Virus record (IMG/VR): IMGVR_UViG_3300006923_003098
Coordinates: 1-63,929 of that record
Strand: one strand, 5' to 3'
DNA: 63,929 bases
Origin: a virus
Below the pieces are notes generated by a model. That model was not told where the DNA came from, searched no databases, and worked only from the letters and a program-made list of their open reading frames with translations. This document shows, in pieces, positions 62,348 through 63,929 of this stretch (position 1 is its first letter; each line of letters opens with the position of its first letter). A program made the translations under genes and the position numbers.

Positions 62348-63929
62348 ATGAAAAGAACCACAGGGCCGCAAGCACCCATATCAAAAAAGGCCGCAGAATC
62401 TCTATCGGGAATACGCCGAGCCGAGATTACAGATGCTGCGAATAAGCAGCTTGACGCAGAGAGCGAGTCTGCAATCTATGGCTCGATTGCTCATAGTCCA
62501 GGATTTAGGCACAAGGGTGCGAATATATTAAAGAGTGCTTCAATCGCATCTCCCATGGCATCACCAACATTATCTCACTCTACAGATCGAATGTCTCCTG
62601 AGATTTACTCTCCACTATTTCAGCTCGCAAATTTAAACCTACCTAGAGATCGAGTAACTATGAACGCGTGGAATCGCGTTTTTTACGATACACATCCTAT
62701 TGTTAGAAATGCAGTTAATTTACATGCCTCATATCCTATCAGCAAAATAAATATAACGTGTAAAAATAAAAAGGTTCAACAATTTTTTATGGAGATGGCT
62801 GAACGGATTGATTTATATTCTGTTGTTTATGGTGCAGCTTTGGAGTTTTGGAAGATGGGCGAGGCGTTCCCATATGCTGAGCTTGATGAAAGTATGGGCG
62901 TTTGGAATCGAATTACAATTTTAAACCCAGACTATGTACACGTTAAAAAGTCTGTTATAGGAAGTCATACAATGATTTCTTTACGACCTGATGCGAATCT
63001 GCAAAGAATAATAAACTCTACTTCTCATGCAGACTTATCCATGAAAAAGTATATTCCAAAACATATCTTAGACTATGTTAGGAAGGGGCAAAATATTCCT
63101 CTTGATGCATTTAATGTGTCTCATTTGAAGCTTTTGAGCTCGCCCTATGATATCAGAGGTACATCTATTGTTGTATCAGTCTATAAAGATTTGATGCTTT
63201 ATGACAAGCTGAGAGAATCAAAGTTTGCGCAAGCGGACGGTATGGTTAATCCATTAACGTTGGTTAAGCTAACTGGAGATAATGATTATAGACCAACCCA
63301 AGCAGATATTGAGGCGTTTAAAAATATTCTTGAAGAAGCACAATATGATAAGGACTTTAAGATTGTGACCCATGGAGGCGTTACTATTGAGCGGGCAGGT
63401 TTTTCAGGCGGAGTTTTAGATGTAGCAACTGACATTGAGCATATTGTGACAAATTTATATGCAGGCCTTATGACGCCTAAGGCACTGATGGATCAGGAGG
63501 CTGCGACATATGCAAGCTCCTCGGTCGGGCTTGAAGTTCTTCGGCAGAGATATGATATATTTAGAAATATGATGAAGAAATGGCTGGAGAGAAAGGTCTT
63601 CGCCCCCATCTGTGAGATTCAAGATTTCTTTGAATATAAAGATGGAGAAAAAAGACTTCTGGTTCCATCTATTGACTTTAACCACATGAATCTGTATGAC
63701 ATGGCTGACTTTATAACATCGATAGGACAATTTGTTGGTAATAAACAAGTCTCCCTCCAAACGTTGCACAGAAGCCTCGGGCTTAGTTACGAGGAGGAAA
63801 GACGTAGGATAAGAGAAGAGATGATTGACGAGCAGGTATTCGCCAAAGAACAGCAGGTCTTAGGAAATATGAAACTTGCAGAGCTATTAGGCCTTGATCC
63901 TTCTAAATCTATATCTGAGCCTCCTGGAG
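62348..63929 (+). CDS. Portal protein, 3'-truncated by the window edge
   Basis: The gene starts at ATG 62348 behind AGAGGAG and is open to the end of the window (527 codons seen). It shows the portal features of large phages: an N-terminal flexible part, MNAWNRVFYDTHPIVRNAVNL (given as residues about 104-124), VVYGAALEFWKMGEAFPYAELD, ILNPDYVHV, FNVSHLKLLSSPYDIRGTS and LYAGLMTPKALMDQEAATYASSS. The dodecameric portal is the DNA entry and exit channel. Directly downstream of the large terminase, as usual. Confidence 0.88.
   Translation, partial: MKRTTGPQAPISKKAAESLSGIRRAEITDAANKQLDAESESAIYGSIAHSPGFRHKGANILKSASIASPMASPTLSHSTDRMSPEIYSPLFQLANLNLPRDRVTMNAWNRVFYDTHPIVRNAVNLHASYPISKINITCKNKKVQQFFMEMAERIDLYSVVYGAALEFWKMGEAFPYAELDESMGVWNRITILNPDYVHVKKSVIGSHTMISLRPDANLQRIINSTSHADLSMKKYIPKHILDYVRKGQNIPLDAFNVSHLKLLSSPYDIRGTSIVVSVYKDLMLYDKLRESKFAQADGMVNPLTLVKLTGDNDYRPTQADIEAFKNILEEAQYDKDFKIVTHGGVTIERAGFSGGVLDVATDIEHIVTNLYAGLMTPKALMDQEAATYASSSVGLEVLRQRYDIFRNMMKKWLERKVFAPICEIQDFFEYKDGEKRLLVPSIDFNHMNLYDMADFITSIGQFVGNKQVSLQTLHRSLGLSYEEERRRIREEMIDEQVFAKEQQVLGNMKLAELLGLDPSKSISEPPG

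Overview
The window is a contiguous piece of a large, tailed, double-stranded DNA bacteriophage (or prophage-like element) genome. A large terminase subunit and a portal protein lie at the right end, two giant fibre-like proteins lie in the middle, and between them is a nearly complete T4-style set of recombination and replication genes: Mre11/Rad50-like nuclease pair, RecA/UvsX, ssDNA-binding protein, RuvC-like resolvase, DnaE-type polymerase and primase. All 61 genes I support are on the + strand and tightly packed, with many 4 to 17 bp overlaps. By eye the DNA is AT-rich. Most starts have a good AGGAG-type ribosome binding site, and GTG and TTG starts are common. No intergenic gap exceeds about 150 bp. 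I saw no tRNA, rRNA, CRISPR, insertion sequence or integrase. The sequence runs off both ends inside genes, so the genome is larger than this. I cannot name the host; the Shine-Dalgarno use and an ExbB/ExbD-like membrane pair fit a Gram-negative bacterium, but this is weak.

Layout. 1-1438: tail of an unrecognised, possibly structural gene, a terminator and an unknown gene. 1431-7225: nucleotide metabolism, with a short archaeal-type adenylosuccinate synthetase (PurA/PurZ family), a DHH phosphoesterase, unknown proteins, an exported HExxH metallopeptidase and a GMP reductase-like enzyme. 7313-11573: a MoxR-like AAA+ ATPase with a partner metallopeptidase/VWA protein, an M16 zinc peptidase and ThyX. 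11722-13775: small membrane protein, Hsp20, KH-domain RNA-binding protein, HNH protein and HU-like protein. 13786-23098: two fibre proteins of 1120 and 1978 aa that share an N-terminal anchor. 23112-30563: FtsK-like translocase, primase zinc-binding domain, SbcD/SbcC pair, a virion-like protein and a RecB/Cas4-like nuclease. 30572-39614: a sigma factor with a zinc-ribbon insert and a 2205-aa protein of unknown function. 39699-50097: DnaE polymerase, zinc-ribbon proteins, ssDNA-binding protein, RuvC, GroEL, RecA, primase catalytic domain and a sigma-region-4-like protein. 50214-63929: unknown, possibly virion-related genes, a three-gene MotA/TolQ/ExbB - ExbD-like membrane operon, a CCA-adding enzyme, large terminase and portal.

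How the genes may work together. The PurA-like and GuaC-like enzymes could together convert GMP to IMP and then to adenylosuccinate (host PurB would finish AMP), shifting purines toward the needs of an AT-rich genome; a role in 2-aminoadenine DNA is the alternative. ThyX supplies dTMP. The replication module uses a bacterial-type C-family polymerase and a primase split into two distant genes. Two sigma-like proteins suggest phage-timed transcription. GroEL and Hsp20 would help fold the large structural proteins. The parts that look least described are the ExbB/ExbD-like trio, the MoxR/VWA/M16 cluster, the zinc-ribbon sigma factor, the 2205-aa protein, and a recurring short helical motif in structural-region proteins.
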